Translations under genes and position numbers: made by a program | Shown here: piece by piece, positions 31,761 through 44,126 of the stretch | Position numbering within the stretch: position 1 is the first letter of the stretch | Layout: each line of letters opens with the position of its first letter | Notes under the pieces: model-generated | Database searches by the model: none | What the model was told of the DNA's origin: nothing | What the model saw: the letters and a program-made list of their open reading frames with translations, nothing else | Assembly: GCA_003508835.1 (NCBI GenBank) | Contig: PUFA01000022.1 | Span: 4,774,001 to 4,838,000, forward strand | DNA length: 64,000 nucleotides | From: Eonycteris spelaea | Lineage: Eukaryota > Chordata > Mammalia > Chiroptera > Pteropodidae | Reading direction: 5' to 3'

Positions 31761-34225
31761 CACGCCCCGCCTGCTGAACAGATGCCAGCACCTCTCCACC
31801 GCGGCGCATCGCGTTTGTTCGGTTCTGTTTTGTTTTTAGCACCTCAAGCTGGTCTACGACAACAGTAAAAGAGCATTTCCTATAGATCGAAATCATCTGA
31901 TAATTCCCATTGTAAACACTTATGTGTTCTCTTTTAAGGATTACATTTCTCAGACTCTGGGGCCTGGTAACGTTAGAATTCTTTTATGGCTTCCCTTTTC
32001 CTGTGGTCTTCTCTAGTTTCAGAAAATGAATGTGTACCCCATAGTTTCAAATCTCTCTTTGTCATGTATTGTATAGTAGCAATCTAGTACTTAGAAGTTC
32101 AGTTTGAAATTTTAGAACAGGTCATCTTGAAATTCAAGCATACACATTACTGACCTTCTTTCAATTCTAAACAAGACTATAAATTGCAAGAATGAAGGTC
32201 CGCAGGTAGTTGGAGAAAAATTTATTTCCAGAATCTAATTCCCTGAAATAGTATTTCTTAGGGGTTCTTCATCTTAATGAACTCATATGATGTTAAGCCT
32301 AAATTCCTTTTTGGTTCATCTATCCTTATACTATACTTTTTTTTCTCACCTATTGCAATTTTGAGCTAATCAATATTCACTATGTCCTTTTGACTTAAAG
32401 ATGGTATTATTTAACCTCTGATGAATAATGCTTCTAAATTCTTAGTGATTAAACAATCTAACTATGTAGCTTTACCACACATGGTTAGATATTCTTCCCA
32501 GAATAGCTGGCAGGGTCATGTGTTTGCTCATTCCTGGAGTGGCCATTTTTTTACATCCACAGGCTCAATGATGGGAACAATGAAAAGGGGCGACCCCTTA
32601 TTCATATTAGTGAAGTTCCATGGAAAAAACACAGATGGATCTGTAGAGTTAATTATTACTATGTATCAGTGGGTTTCGGAGATATTTAAATGACTAAGGA
32701 AGTGTTTTCCTGATTGACCAAAAAACAAAAAACGAAACAAAAAAGCAGTGACAGCTCAGGCGTACCTACCCTGCGAGGAAGCTATGCAGTGCATTATGTA
32801 GAACTTACTAAAATAAAATGAAGCAAGTAAAAAAATAAACTAGATGTTTTAACAAACTTTGAGGGACGTGTTAATTATTCCTAGTAAAACAATAATCATA
32901 AAACAGACTAAATTTTAGGTATTTCTACATAATGTTTCACCAAGGTGTTTCTACACTTAACAATGAGACTGAATGTTTCCACGGGTGCTGTTCCCTTTGC
33001 TCGCTTAGTTTATTTTGCTTCCATGTGCATGCTCATATCTAAACATAATTTTTAATTCGAAAATTTCCAGTTTTCACAAATTAGTGAGGTTTTGTTATAC
33101 ATTTAATTATTTAATGACAATAAGTGAGATTTTTATGAATGAGAAATACACACAATAAATTGCTTATTCAGTAAAGGTATGTAATCTGTGAGGAAATATA
33201 ATGTATTTAATCCGTAGAGACTGGCCTTCCCCAGCACAGCCCCCCTCCTTCATCCTTAGCATCAGTGACTTCCTCTCGGTCAGAGGCCACTGTGCCCTCT
33301 GCTCCCTAAAGTGTTAACTACTTTTGTGTTAAGGGCTTTCTAATCCTAGAGTATTTGCATTTTAATAAGGAACTACTGAAGACTGAAAACCTTTAGGATT
33401 TTATGAAAACCATATTGCAAGACGAGGCACTTCCAATTTAATTCACAGTGAAACAAAATTCACGATGTGGTTAGGTGCGTGATTTAACCTTGCTCAATGC
33501 CAATCCTGTTTGAGTAAAAGGAAAATGAGAGACTTGATGATACTTCAAAGTTGCTTTTATTTCGGTCTCTGTAAATGGCGTGTGATCACAGATTGGAAAA
33601 ATTTTCTTCCCCAAAGCATTTTATTAAAATTTTTCTCCAACCATGTTTTCCATACTAAATGATCTATTTATAAACAAAGGCACTAACATTCACGTGTCCA
33701 CAGGGTAAATCATGCTCTCGTTTCCTCTCTGATGTCTGAGTGCATAGACTGTTTGGTGCCCTGTCAGTAACCTGTCCAGATACCACCTTAAAGAAACTGA
33801 CGGTATCCACTTTGGTGCAAACTTACCTCTCAAACAGAAATCACTAATTGTCTGGCAGGAGCAATACCTGCTATCATCTCCCCTGAAAAAATATTTCAAG
33901 CACTAAATAATTCAAATATAAATGCCTTGCTTATGCTGGTTCTAGTCTTTAAAAATGGCATGCTTTTATAAGTTCCATTTAGGATTAGGAGAAGGGTGAA
34001 ACAGATGACAAGTAATAAGGAAGAACTAAAAAAGACCACAGAAGGAGAAAACGAATTGTAAGTGAATATTGGAAATTCAAGAATAATACTTTTAAGAGGA
34101 ATGAAGAGGAATTGCAATAATTAAAAGGATGGATATAAGCAGAAAAGGCAAACTATAAACTATTTTGTAAAGACTGTATAAACCGAAGAGAAGATATTGA
34201 TGTTTATATCCGTGTAAGATATAAT
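31760..34225. other. Unassigned sequence
   Basis: AT-rich. A slightly GC-richer patch lies at 33,220-33,310, and an octamer-type ATTTGCAT at 33,354-33,361. Open frames of up to 90 codons (32,421-32,693) show no recognisable family. Confidence 0.4.
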
Positions 34226-34229
34226 TCAA

Positions 34230-34560
34230 TTTTATTACTCAAACATTAAAAGTGACACTGATACCCCGAGAGTGCAAAGTTGGTTCAATATTCATAAATC
34301 AGTCAATGTATTTACCATGTTAATAGAATCAAGGGGAAAAATGATATGATTATTTTAGTAGATGCAGAAAAATCATTTGCACAATTTAACAATTTTATTT
34401 ATGGCTTTAAAAAAAACTCAGCAAATTAAAATTCCTCAACTTGATGAAAAAAAATGACACTGAATGTGCTTTAATGAAGATGATTCAATTATTGTGTAGA
34501 CAACACATTTCCTGAAGGTACTATTCATAATAGATCCAGATCTGATAGCAATTTTATTGT
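34230..34560 (+). mobile_element. L1 ORF2 (reverse-transcriptase region) fragment
   Basis: TTGGTTCAATATTCATAAATCAGTCAATGTATTTACCATGTTAATAGAATCAAGGGGAAAAATGATATGATTATTTTAGTAGATGCAGAAAAATCATTTG is a clear match to the L1 segment encoding the helices upstream of the reverse-transcriptase catalytic motif (GGTTCAACATACGCAAATCAATCAATGT ... ATAGATGCAGAAAAAGCATTTGACAAAATTCAAC). Frameshifts and stops are present, so it is a dead fragment with no intact product. Confidence 0.8.
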
Positions 34561-35740
34561 GAAAAAAGTACTTTATATATGTTTGCGCATATATACATAC
34601 TTTAAATCCAGGATTGCTAAAGATTATGACTTGGTTGAGAGTGAAATTGTTTAGAGATATAAATAAAGGAATCGTTTGAATATAAAGAAAGGTGACCTTT
34701 TTTTTAGTAATGGATCGGGACCCACTGGGAAACTAGGGTAGGCAGCTGTGGTAGAATTGGCCTTATACAAGTACAAGGTAGAAGCTGGCTTCAGAAAGCT
34801 ATGAGATCCTTAGGGCCCTTCCAGTGGACTAAAGATTTTTTTTTTTTCCATGGAAAGCAATAACAACCATTGTTGAATGACTTCGTTTTTCTAGCTAAGA
34901 CAATAGGCATCAGAAAATATCTGTATATATGTTTAAAACTAATGTAGAGCCGAGAGTACAAAACTGAAAGAGAGATATCTGGTCATTTTCCAAACTTAAC
35001 CCATTTTATATGCTTACCTACTAAATTTGCAGAAATTTATTTTTTCTCATCATATGGTATGATTTGCGGTCACCAGTTAAATCAGATATTTTTAAATACA
35101 GTTTAGTATTCCTAAGCAACTCAAACAATGAAAATAAGTTATTTCAACTAATGTTTATATGAAAAGCTTTTGACTTTGACTTTTGCAACGTTTCAATTAT
35201 GTAAATGAGCTTGCAGTTTGATTTTTACTACTTTAAAATTCTAAGGAAAAGAATAATGAACATTAAGTCCCCGTCATATTTGTCCTGGACATTTATAAAC
35301 AAATTTTATCATGTCAATTTTCAAATTATCTTCTTATAAAGGAAGGCTAATACCATTTTCATCTGTATTCCTTCTAGATATCTCTTCTTTATGGATCATA
35401 TAGGCAATAATATTTGCCAATTTTATTAGAAGAACAGTATTGTGAGTTACAGGACATCTACTACTTAAGCGACCTGTGATAAAAAAAGAAATCCCTCACA
35501 GGACATTTGATTTAAAATCCTGGCTTCAATCAGATTTCTGGCCTGATGACAGTGTCCTGAGCCAAATCATTATTTAATTAAGATTCTGTGTTCTCCACAT
35601 CCTCAGTCAGTGTCTGAGGTCCCCTCAGGTTCTTGAAGATCAGCCAGGTTGAGAAAGGGAACTTTGTATTAGTTTAAGTAGGACTGTTTTCCTGAGTTCC
35701 TTAAAAACCTGGTCCAGTGGGCCAGCGCTGATTTCATCTT
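34560..35740. other. Unassigned AT-rich sequence
   Basis: May include further decayed L1 to about 34,720. No other element recognised. Confidence 0.35.
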
Positions 35741-35744
35741 GCCC

Positions 35745-35825
35745 TCTATTAGGTGCGCTCGACTTGCTGTTGAAACTAACACATAATAGGTGTCCCACAA
35801 ATCTTTGTTAAATAAATGTAGCATT
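35745..35825 (+). repeat. L2 LINE tail fragment
   Basis: ACACATAATAGGTGTCCCACAAATCTTTGTTAAATAAATG matches the L2 terminus (GGCACATAGTAGGCGCTCAATAAATATTTGTTGAATGAATG). Only the last 80 bp or so are recognisable. Confidence 0.55.
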
Positions 35826-35859
35826 TCTCCCCAAAATAGTAAAAGATAAAGGACGAGAG

Positions 35860-36050
35860 TAATCTATCTATCTATATGAAAACGCCCAAAGGTATTTTTA
35901 ACCATACGCTTGCCAGATAGGTCAGCAGCAACAGAAAACCGCAGACATGCCAAGTAAACAGGCTGCAAGAATATTTCATGCATGAAGGTCATGCTAATGG
36001 AATTAATAGAAAAAAAGATACATTTTCAAAAGTTAAATTTAAATGTAAGA
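35860..36050. promoter_or_regulatory. Candidate conserved non-coding element
   Basis: CCGCAGACATGCCAAGTAAACAGGCTGCAAGAATATTTCATGCATGAAGG ... TCATGCTAATGGAATTAATAG combines forkhead-like (GTAAACA) and homeodomain-like (CTAATGGAATTAAT) words with a TTCATGCATGAA palindrome in non-repetitive DNA. Function is inferred from texture only. Confidence 0.22.
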
Positions 36051-36215
36051 TTGTGGAGGTTCATGCAGGCAGCCTCAACGCTGTCAATAATGTTTCATTC
36101 TTAATCTGAATGGTGGGTTCATGGTTGTTTACTTTGTTATTTTGCATAATTTACACATGCACAGCTTAGACTATTTTTTCTGTGCATAATAGCACAGATA
36201 AATTTTAAAGAAAAA
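36050..36215 (+). mobile_element. Decayed L1-type 3' end
   Basis: GAATGGTGGGTTCATGGTTGTTTACTTTGTTATTTTGCATAATTTACACATGCACAGC resembles the old-L1 3' segment GGTGGTGGGTTCATGGGTGTTCATTTTATTATTCTTTATAC...ATGTATATT. Confidence 0.4.
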
Positions 36216-37560
36216 TATAAAATCTTTGGATCTTTTTTGCCTTGAAAGCATTAATACTACCAAAGGCACATTCACGATACATACTCTTGTTTACAACAGA
36301 CATTTTCCTGATCAGGGAGAAATTCTGTGTCTGAAGGTGGCAGTGTGGCACTTTCTCTTCCAAATGAAATGAAATAGTTTTTAAAAATACCCTTTCCAGA
36401 TGTAGGCCTTAGGGGCACATTGAGTCCTGCAACTTACTTCTCATTGCTGGGGATGTCTCATTAGGAGACGGACTGTTTAAAATGCAATGCTAATGTGAAA
36501 GTTTTCATTGGGAAGTCCTGTACATGTTAAATTAATCTTAAGTATTTTTATCTAGAATTCCTGTTTCCTTTCTTATATGCTTGGCATTTCCAAATAGTGC
36601 ACACTGTCCCTATCTGTAGAAAATAAATTGTATATGGGATAATAGTGCTTTTAATATTTTAGATATATATTAAAATGTTTAAGTATTTCATTGTAATTAC
36701 TTAATGCAGTGCGTTAGTATAAACAAAACCTACATCCTTAACCATTGATTGATTGTGATGTAACAATCTTTGGCAAACACTAAAGCATAATTGATTTTGG
36801 GCAATAAGTCCACATGGAAAAGAATGGGCAATCAAATTTGTTTTCCTATATGGTAAAGAATAAGAGATATCTGGTGGCAACATTTGTCAGAAAGAAAAAT
36901 TACGTATGCCTTTATCCAGATTAATAGAAAACAGATTTGTCCAGTGGACAAGCAGTGATTTCAGGAAAAAGTAAGACTTTATGATGGAGTAATATTATGG
37001 TATAATATTTATTAAAATGATTAATTTTGTTTAAAATGTGGATGGCCACGTAGATGAATTGGGATTACAATTTCTAATTTTTACCTTTTATCTTTTTAAT
37101 GTATTTATTTATTGTGTACACATACTTGAACAGCTGATCACTGTCCTCCCAACAAGCACATTAAGTTTTAAAACTATAAAATCAACTTTATTTTAAGATG
37201 ACTTTAGCCACTGTGGTCTCACTGGGGTATATATGCATATGTAATAATTATGTAAGTGTAATTTTATTGACATTAATCATATACAGCATTTCATAAAATA
37301 ATAGTAATTTATTCATGTTCATATTTTTTTTGTTAAAATTTGCAATGAGAAAGGATTTTCACTTAGATTGCTGTTAAGTCATGGATTTTTTTTTAAAATC
37401 TAAATTGCAAAGAATATAGAATTGAAGTTATGAAATGTTTATACCGATCAATTTTTACATGTCCTTGTATAGTCGTTAAAAATGGAAAATACTATTTTTT
37501 TCTTTGTTTAACTTTATTTCTCCTTATATTTTTAATGAATAGGCCAGTTTTTCTATGGAG
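36215..37560. other. Unassigned AT-rich sequence
   Basis: No gene, repeat family or notable tandem array recognised. Confidence 0.4.
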
Positions 37561-37564
37561 GTTG

Positions 37565-37725
37565 TCAAAGACAGCACATAGTCCATGCCCTCTAAGAGTA
37601 ATGTTTATGAAGTAATTAATAAACAGAACAAAACAACAAGTAATTATGCACTAATAGTAGTCCACCTAATATAACGTGCTAGCAAAAATAGTAACAACAG
37701 GAAAAATAATGAAGAGAGGCATATA
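37565..37725 (-). repeat. Possible L2 fragment (antisense)
   Basis: CATAGTCCATGCCCTCTAAGAGTAATGTTTATGAAGTAATTAATAAACAGAACAAAACAACAAGTAATTATGCACTAATAGTAG parallels antisense L2 (CAAGGTCCCTGCCCTCATGGAGCTTACATTCTAG ... ACAATAAACAAGTAA ... GATAAGTGCTATG). Weak. Confidence 0.35.
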
Positions 37726-39640
37726 TGTGAATTATGGATCTCGAATTTCAACTCAGTAAGTCCCCTCTTATTAATGCAGAATAAACCTCTTGTAGAGCTA
37801 GCAGTCTCTTTTATACAATTCTATATTTAATCAGTTGCTTGAACACTGCTTATACTTTGGGTTTTAGTTGTTTCTTTGGAGGTCTGAGACCAAAACTTAA
37901 AATTCATTTCTAGAGGCAATGATATCATTCAGACTAGAAGCAGCCACCCTCTCTTCTTTCTTCTCTGCTCTGGCAGATGACGGGAAGCTCTTCGTTTTTT
38001 CTAGTCTGTTGGACACACTGCGTGAACTATGGTGAGATCCGTATCCAAGGTGTAGCCTTGCACCTAGTGATACATGACGAACAAGACAGCAACGTCTGTC
38101 TTCCAAGAGGTTCTCTAAATCGGCCCATGAGATTCTCAGATCTGAGATGGTCTGGTCTACCCTAAACCAGAAAGCGTGCAAAAAGCTTCTTCTACCTTCT
38201 CTGTTACAGGTGCCGTCTGCCACCTGCCAGGAATCATCCAAGAGTTTCATGCATTATTTTTTTTTCCACTCGTGCCAATTTGTAAAACCAATTTCCAAGA
38301 GCACATGTGTCTGTATCACAAAACAGTGGATAGTATAGAGGCATATGCAATGTTCATTTTCAGCAGTGAGGTTTAGTTTGTTCTTTTCCTTGACATTTTG
38401 CAGTATTGGTCTAAGAAAATAGGGTAAATGTTCTCTTAGCAAACATGGGAAATGCAAAAAAAGTTTTATCCCTTGGTGATAAAAATATTATATTCATGCC
38501 TTAATATGTCATCTGTTCATGGGCTGATTGACTCAGAATGCTCCAGAGGCAGTCGCAGACCCATATAATGTCCCTGAGTGCCAGATTTTGTCAGCTACTC
38601 TAGTTCAGGGTCGAGGAAGGCTGCTCACACACCACCGAGAAGCATAAATGCATCCAGTTAATACCAGTATGACTTATGCTCAAAATTTGGAATGCAGCTG
38701 TATCCTAACAATCATATAATCGTTTCCTTATATATTTTGAGTTTTTTTCTCTGATATTATTCATAGATATAATGCTGAGAAATTATAATGAACCTTTTTA
38801 GTAACTTCACAACACATTTGTATAGTAATGATGCTCATCCCTACATGATGAACTCTCGTCTTTCTTCCAATGATGTTGAATTATGAATCTACTATCTTTA
38901 TAGGAAGCATAGAATTAGGTTACAGGGTTTTTTTTAAGGAGCATGGTCATATTTTCATTGTGGAGGTGCGTTTGGTTTATAATAGCTAAAATGATGGCGC
39001 TTTTCACCTGTCATCTCATTAGAATGGCTCAGGTAAAAGGTTTATTAGAATGGCTTTCGTTCAAAAGATTTAGTAAAAATACATTTCTTAATGGTTGTTT
39101 AAATAACTTCTCTTTGAAAAGAGTGCATCTTTTCTTGTCATTGCATAGACATCTGAAGATGACATTAAATCTTATATTACAAATAAATTGCATTATGAAC
39201 AGCACATATTTTTTCTTTCTTAAGTATAGGTGTTGCTCCTTTTTATTATTATTATTAAACATATTCTAGATTGTGACTTGTAAGGGAATTAAAGAAAAGC
39301 AGGATTTTCTCTTCTGAACATCTTTTGGATATATAGTAATTTGTATGAAAGTACTCTTGAACTTCTATGATTTTTCAATATTGCTTTAACATTAGAAAAT
39401 ATTTTTGCACTGTGTCAAAATACATTAAATTACCTGATAATTCCCAAATGGTAACTTAGATGAAATTATTGCCAACATTAATTTATAATCACAGGGTATT
39501 TTAGTCCAATTTTTAAACTATGGGATAATTTGCGTTTTGTGTGTACTTATGTAAAGTATCAATCATATACACTATCGAGAACAGGAGAATGATTCTGATT
39601 TCCAGCACAGTCGTGAGTTCCACACTATGGCTTAATAATC
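37725..39640. other. Unassigned sequence
   Basis: A 117-codon minus-strand open frame (37,897-38,250) lies in a less AT-rich part. Its translation is R-, S- and L-rich, with no domain I recognise and no flanking splice or promoter evidence. The rest is AT-rich. Confidence 0.4.
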
Positions 39641-40121
39641 ACAGTGGTAGGCTGAATAATGTTTTTCCCAAAGTGTCCAAATCCTAATCTCTAGAACATG
39701 GAATACGTTACAGGACAGGGCAAAGCAAATTTGTAGGTGTCATTAAGTTAAAGACCTTGGGATCCAGAGATTATCCTGGATTATTCGGGTAGGCCCAATA
39801 TCATCACAAGGGTGCTTCTAAGAAGGAAGCAGGAAGGTCAGAGTTAAGCAGAGGAGATGCGATGAGGGAAACAGTTTCGGAGCAGTGCTGCTGGGGACCC
39901 AACAAATGCAGGCGGCCTCCAGAATTTGGAAAAGATAAGGAAACGCGTTCGACCCTAAAGTTTCCAGGAGGAACACAGCCCTGCTGTTACCTCGATTTTA
40001 GCCTACTGAGAGTCATCGCAGACTGTATACATCCAACACTTTCATATGATAAATCTGTTTTGCTTTAAGCCACTGTTTGTGGTAATTTGTTATAACAGCA
40101 TCAGGAAACTAATACAATCAC
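39638..40121 (+). mobile_element. Solo MaLR-type LTR with intact 5-bp target-site duplication
   Basis: The LTR spans 39,643-40,116. Its left end, AGTGGTAGGCTGAATAATG, aligns base for base with the family's TGTAATAGGCTGAATAATGG, and it ends GGAAACTAATACA. The direct repeat ATCAC flanks it at 39,638-39,642 and 40,117-40,121, the 5-bp integration signature. Internal landmarks: CAGAGATTATCCTGGATTATTCGGGTAGGCCCAATATCATCACAAGGG, AATGCAGGCGGCCTCCAGAATTTGG, GGAACACAGCCCTGCTG, TTTAAGCCACTGTTTGTGGTAATTTGTTATAACAGC. No internal retroviral region remains. The LTR's right end plus about 40 bp of host flank recur near 50.8 kb. Confidence 0.85.
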
Positions 40122-40172
40122 TCTCCAATTCAGTTTCATGAATGAACTTCAGCCATATAGTGCCTCTTCTTT

Positions 40173-40178
<6 letters not shown>

Positions 40179-40219
<41 letters not shown>

Positions 40220-40241
40220 CACACACACTCAGTCACTCATA

Positions 40242-40300
<59 letters not shown>

Positions 40301-40304
40301 GTAT
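40179..40304. repeat. Compound (CA)n / (TA)n microsatellite
   Basis: A pure CA run of about 19 units (40,179-40,217), a short CA/TCA transition and then about 30 TA units with TG interruptions (40,239-40,304). Confidence 0.95.
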
Positions 40305-41880
40305 TTTTTCTAATACTAAATTCTGAGAATAAATTTTGTGCAATTGATATGGCTGATAGAGTCCTAGACATAGAACCATCCTAGCATAGTGCTTGTCTAT
40401 CACCAATAAAGTGACAGATAAATTAAAAATGTCAACAACCACTAGCAGTCATGCAAATATAATGCGATTTTACCAATTAAATTTACAGGGAAAATTCCCC
40501 CCAGTTGCCCATGGCATATGGAAGATATTGTATATTAACAGAGAAAGGGATGTAGCTAAATTTGTTTTTAATTTATGGAAATACATTAAGCCCTCCAAAC
40601 AGTAATGGATGCATAAGCATCACACCTGGTACCCTGACCTTCACTCTGTCTCTAAAAGGAAAGACCCGAAAGCAGGCTCCTCGAACATGCACAGTCAAGG
40701 TTAATCCTGTCCAGGCAGTGTTCCTCCACTGTGACCACAGTGGACAATCAGTCCAATGTGTGCGGAAACTCTTTCCCCTCAGCCGGAAGTTTCCTTCCTC
40801 TCTCCACACTATGACGACAGAGGTTCAAGACCATTCCTCTTATAAAAACAGCCCACCAAAGTAAATTAGAAATGATATAAAATAGTAAAGATTGTCATGT
40901 GATTTAGCTTAGGAGACCATGTGATAACAAAAGATATGTAAGTGAATCCAGGAATAGTAAGATGAAGGAAATACCTTTAAGGTAAAATACTGATAAGATA
41001 TTGTCATTTCTAAGGGAATTTCCCAAAGTTTTGTGGTTTTTGTTTTTTCTATGTTTGTTTTTGTTTTGATTTATGTTTTATTTTCCAAACCTTTTCGCTG
41101 TTTCTAATATAGACATCAAAGTGATGTTAGAAACATTACAATACAATATAAGATTAAACCAGTTTGGATATTACTTATCTTTTTGGCTCTTCCTAGTCTG
41201 AACTTTCATAGTTACAAATGCTAAACAATATTATGGATGCTACAGTCTTGGTTATTTTAACAATGAGGGCCCTGCCATCTCTGTGAAAATGCCCCTCAAC
41301 CCTCATAACAACAACAACAACAACAACAAAATCTAAAATACACAAATAAAAAAGACAAATACTACTTTTCACTTCTGCCGTTGTACGCCAAGCTCTGGAA
41401 TTTGCCTATCCTATGAGGATGAATTCCAAATCTATAGACATTCCAGAATGTTCTACCTTTTCTCAATTGCCTTTGACATAACACTACTATCATGTTTCAT
41501 TGTTTACTGAAATCAATATTTTTTTAAAAAATTACATGCACGAGTATTAGTTCACCTAATATTCTACCTTTGCCTTCTGAACAATTTATTGCTCTTACAT
41601 TCTCTATTTTTGTGAATGGTATCATATGTTTTCATAGTAATCTTTTACCATTCACTCAAAATTGGATGTGTGATATTCATCAGGTCTCTTCCTTTAACAA
41701 ATATACTTTTAATATCTTGCCTCTAACTTTATTTATACCCTAGATAATTTTATCAAGTCTCATATCTTTAAATAAATTTCATATGCTGATAACATTTTAT
41801 CTCAAGGCCCTCCTGTTCCGATGAACTCATGCATCTAACTACCTACTTGTCATTTCCATTTAAATTTTTTTATAAGTATA
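40305..41880. other. Unassigned sequence
   Basis: A less AT-rich stretch at 40,600-40,865 is open for 100 codons (40,562-40,864) but shows no recognisable domain. The remainder is AT-rich, with a (CAA)n run at 41,306-41,330. Old L2 sequence may begin before 41,880. Confidence 0.4.
41306..41330. repeat. (CAA)n microsatellite
   Basis: About eight CAA units. Confidence 0.9.
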
Positions 41881-41899
41881 TCAAAGTTAATAAGCTAAA

Positions 41900-42770
41900 A
41901 CAACCTTTGATTTTCTTGCGAACCAGCTTCTCTCTCAATCGTCACCATCTCAGTGAATGCCACTGCGATTCAGCTGATCGCTCAGGCCAAAATCCTGTGA
42001 TTTAGTATCGATTTATTCTTTTTATCATACTCTACATCCTATATATCTGCAAGTCCTGGTGGGTTAGCGTAATGATCTGGTTATTTCTCATTACCTCCTC
42101 ACTGTCCCTCTGGTTCAAGCCACTGTCGTCTCACCTTGAGGATAATAATACCCCTCACCATCGCCACTGGTACCTCTCCTTCCACACTGCTCTCATACGG
42201 CGACTTGTTGACACAGCGGTCGGTGCGATGTTCTATAAATGTGAATCATATCGTATCATACTCCCATGTACAACTGCTGAATGAATTCCGATCACTCAAA
42301 ATCAAAATCGAATATCTAACATGGTCCAGCGTACCTATGTGATCTGGCTCCATTTACCTCACGATCGTTTCCTACCCCACTGTCTTTCATTAATCTCTAT
42401 TCTACCTCTTCCTAGTCCTCATTTGTTCTTCAAGGCATTTACTATTGCTGATACTTCTAGGAATCCTTCCCCTCTTGATATTTACGTGGCATTTGTCCAT
42501 CACCATTTAGTACTTTGATTAATGATACCTCATCAGAGAAGCCTTAGCTTACCACCCAATCTAAAATTTCTTTCTTTCTTTCTTTTCTTTTTTTTTTTTT
42601 TTTTTTTTTTTTACATAACTTAGAAGGCATTTATATATAATCTGGCTTTCCTGTAAGAATGTAGATACTGTAAGGGCAAGGATTTTACCTTTTCCACCTC
42701 TGCATTTCAACACCAGGAACAGTGCCTAGAAGCAGGGTGACACACAGTAGTTATTGGGTAAAAGATAAGT
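41900..42770 (+). repeat. Long L2 LINE 3' region (about 0.87 kb)
   Basis: L2 landmarks appear in order across the interval: CTGCAAGTCCTGGTGGG (consensus CAGCAAGTCCTGTCGG), CACCATCGCCACTGGTACC, CAAGCCACTGTCGTCTCACCTTGAGGA, ATGTGATCTGGCTCCATTTACCTCACG, CTTCAAGGCATTTACT, GATACCTCATCAGAGAAGCCTTAGCTTACCACCCAATCTAAAATT, GTAGATACTGTAAGGGCAAGGATTTTACC, CACCAGGAACAGTGCCTAGAAGC. It is interrupted by a TTTC/T tract (42,567-42,612). The reading frame is destroyed and it is a fossil. Confidence 0.75.
42567..42612. repeat. (TTTC)n-T(n) tract inside the L2 copy
   Basis: Four to five TTTC units lead into about 25 T. It replaces sequence normally found in L2 after CTAAAATT. Confidence 0.9.
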
Positions 42771-44120
42771 TTTTTATTTAATTAACTAAGTAATTAGGTT
42801 GTAAATTTTGGATAATATTCTTAATAATGTTTAAGTTTAGTCTAATATTATTCTAACTTTCTTTCTAGCTCAGAAATATGCCCCTTGAGTAGAATTATAC
42901 AACAGAAGCAAGTGCTTTGAGCAAAATACTGTTTCACCGTGCTGTAAATATATCCCATTTTGAATCAATGCATTGAAATAAGAATTAGTATCTTGAGAGT
43001 ATGATCGTTCCTAGTTGGACTGATAAAAATTGTCGGGCTGGAATTGAAAATTGGATGAGTAGACCTAATTCACTATTAAGAGTCCAGCCTGAGCAACAAA
43101 TTATCTTTTAGACACTAGAGACATGAATTGAACTGAGAGAAAATTGGTGAAGATAGTTCTTACATTGCAGTTGCACAAATGATGGATGTGATCTACGTAT
43201 ACATATACATATATAGTTATAAGATTAATAACTGTCTTTGATTAACTTCCAGTCACAACAAGATAAGTTTGATCATAGAAAAAATATCCACATTTATTCA
43301 TCAATATTAAACAGATCTGGCAGCTATGTCTCTAATACGGAAATGAAAAATTACTTTAGAGAAAACAGCTGGATTAGACGATTGTCTTAGAGCTTGCATT
43401 TTTAAAATAATTTTTTGGCTTAACTGTAATTCAATTCAACTTCAGATTCTCAACTATTTTATATAGGTACTTTCAGTCACTTAGTTAAAATAGCGAGTGC
43501 AAAACTTGCGTGTGATGTCTCAAATAAATGAATGTTAAATGCCCCAAAGTGCAAATTTCTGTAAACTCAAAATCTATATTTTTGAAAAATAACATCACTT
43601 TTACACAGAGAATTGAATATTACAATTTTCATGATCATTGAAAACAGCATATGCGTGCTGTAAATATCTAATAGTGAACAATAATTCATTATATAGCTGT
43701 ATGTTAGAAAGATCTAAGGCTAACTCAGACAAACATGACTTACCATTAATGATTGATAGGTTATTAGGGAACTTTCCATTTTATTCTATTCTTTTTCATC
43801 AGAAGCATTCTTAAGTTCAGTCAGGAATAGATATCCATTTAATTGTCATAATTTGTTCTCATATGACTTATACCTCTTTTCTCTCCTTCATGTATATTCT
43901 TTTCCTGCTTTCCTTGAAAATAGCTAGTTGTAAAGTGATTTAACAGTTTAGATCAGGAACAAGAAGAATTTTATGGAGTATCAGAGGGGGGCATTTGGAG
44001 AAATGTGAAGAGACAAAATATATATATATATATTTTGCAGTAAGGAGGGAGAAAAGAATCTGAGAATTTCCAAAATAAATCACAAATAGATACAGAAACA
44101 TATTTAGCTCAAAAGACATG
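42770..44120. other. Unassigned AT-rich sequence
   Basis: No gene, recognisable repeat family or long open frame. A short TA run lies at about 44,020-44,034. Confidence 0.4.
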
Positions 44121-44126
44121 CTTTTA

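Noticed and set aside
34230..34560. Reverse-transcriptase-like sequence as a functional gene
   Set aside because: Only a fragment of L1 ORF2 with stops and frameshifts, so no intact product is possible.
40138..40442. Open frames of T/H and I/Y repeats on both strands
   Set aside because: They are translations of the CA and TA microsatellites.
42072..42518. Overlapping open frames of 65-70 codons
   Set aside because: They lie entirely inside the L2 copy and do not follow its coding frame.
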